Shown: positions 63,417 to 64,000 of the stretch, piece by piece
How positions within the stretch are numbered: position 1 is the first letter of the stretch
How the letters are laid out: the number at the start of each line of letters is the position of its first letter
From: Microscilla marina ATCC 23134
Lineage (GTDB): Bacteria; Bacteroidota; Bacteroidia; Cytophagales; Microscillaceae
NCBI RefSeq assembly: GCF_000169175.1
Contig: NZ_AAWS01000003.1
Coordinates: 248,001-312,000 of the forward strand
Direction: 5' to 3'
Length of the DNA stretch: 64,000 nt
Translations under genes and position numbers: made by a program
The notes under the pieces: generated by a model
Database searches by the model: none
Told to the model about the DNA's origin: nothing
The model's input: only the letters and a program-made list of their open reading frames with translations

Positions 63417-64000
63417 TTAGGCATGGGTAGGCTGTAACTCATTGCTTCCCAAAGCCTTCAAGGTTTTTAGGTGAGAAACTATAGCACTGCGAAATGTAGG
63501 CATTTCATTGTAAGGCAGGTTAAACTCTAGTGCGGTGTTTTTCACAATTTCAGAAAGAGCTTTGTAATGCACATGGCATATATGAGGGAACAAGTGGTGC
63601 TCTATTTGGAAGTTAAGCCCTCCTATGTACCACGATAATAGCTTATTATTACGGGCAAAGTCGGCGGTGGTGTGTAGCTGGTGTACAGCCCAGGTATTTT
63701 CCAGGTTTTGTCCATTTTCTGGAATATGATGATGTTCTGTATCTTCTACTACGTGCGCCATCTGAAAAATTACACTCAAAATAAACCCTGTAGTGAAGTG
63801 AGCTACACAGAAGCCAATCAGTAGTTGCCACCAGGTAATATCAACCAATAACAAAGGTAAACCAATAGCTACTAGCAGATAAAGAATTTTGGTAGAAAAA
63901 AGAATAAGAACTTCTTTTGCCTGGTTGGTATTTTTCTTTTTAAACTGAGAGTTTTTGCTGGTATAGCGAAACACCTTGACAAAGTCTTTAAAAAGCATCG
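63417..64000 (-). CDS. Membrane fatty acid desaturase, copy 2 (partial, runs off the window)
   Basis: The C-terminal 194 or so codons are present; the N terminus lies beyond 64000. The ATG at 63998 is internal, because it aligns with LVKDFTQVISYTSKN in copy 1. The visible part has TTADFARNNKLLSWYIGG, QIEHHLFPHICHVHYK and FNLPYNEMPTFRSAI, nearly the same as copy 1 (QIEHHLFPNICHVHYK and FNLPYNEMPTFRSAI). It is a tandem duplicate with the same di-iron desaturase chemistry. Divergence is mostly in the hydrophobic stretches and extreme C terminus. Confidence 0.92.
   Translation of the reverse strand, partial: MLFKDFVKVFRYTSKNSQFKKKNTNQAKEVLILFSTKILYLLVAIGLPLLLVDITWWQLLIGFCVAHFTTGFILSVIFQMAHVVEDTEHHHIPENGQNLENTWAVHQLHTTADFARNNKLLSWYIGGLNFQIEHHLFPHICHVHYKALSEIVKNTALEFNLPYNEMPTFRSAIVSHLKTLKALGSNELQPTHA

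Overview
The window is a chromosomal segment of a marine-type member of the Bacteroidota, most likely order Cytophagales. The evidence is a PorV/PorU2-like type IX secretion pair, promoters of the Bacteroidota type (TTTG, about 20 bases, TAnnTTTG) with no obvious Shine-Dalgarno sites, many secreted proteins with lipoboxes or signal peptides ending in AQ, 7TM-DISM and SpoIIE signalling proteins, a giant multi-PAS kinase, an asparagine/glycine-rich IF2, and low GC intergenic DNA. From memory the gene content resembles Microscilla; that name is an inference and was not checked. No rRNA, tRNA, CRISPR array or transposase gene was recognised.

Layout. 1-2.6 kb: a secreted serpin and a DUF4291 gene bracketed by two 211-base direct repeats. 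2.6-6.8 kb: replicative DNA polymerase DnaE fused to an N-terminal proofreading exonuclease. 7.1-9.7 kb: a compact minus-strand operon made of a 43-residue peptide with a microviridin-leader-like PFFA motif, a hairpin terminator, an MvdC/MvdD-like ATP-grasp ligase and a JmjC/cupin-like oxygenase. This is the best candidate for a little-described system. 10-19 kb: a 7TM-SpoIIE phosphatase, a phosphoesterase, a cell-wall amidase, a LysE exporter, a GH3 enzyme and a YggS PLP protein. 19.4-23.8 kb: RecQ, two related leucine-rich-repeat proteins and an AlkB-like dioxygenase. 24-33 kb: a candidate noncoding RNA, a lipoprotein, a receiver protein, a metallo-hydrolase, and an eleven-PAS kinase with its LuxR-type regulator. 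33-43 kb: small coiled-coil and STAS-like proteins, MscS, a GAF-SpoIIE phosphatase, a tandem lipoprotein pair and three coiled-coil/SPOR-like secreted proteins. 43-52 kb: fumC, the rimP-nusA-infB operon and cysS. 52-64 kb: the PorV/PorU2 pair, a YbjN-like protein, an AAA ATPase, fabG and two tandem fatty acid desaturases, the last cut by the window edge.

How the genes work together. Housekeeping (DnaE, RecQ, AlkB, RimP-NusA-IF2, CysRS, FumC, FabG/desaturases) is interleaved with environmental sensing (multi-PAS kinase and regulator, two PP2C/SpoIIE phosphatases, SpoIIAA-like STAS proteins) and envelope functions (T9SS components, lipoproteins, amidase, SPOR-like proteins, MscS). Most transcription units end in clear intrinsic hairpins, which helps define operons.

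Limits. All calls come from reading the sequence and from remembered family motifs. No alignments, structure predictions or database searches were run. Residue positions were counted by hand and may be off by one or two.
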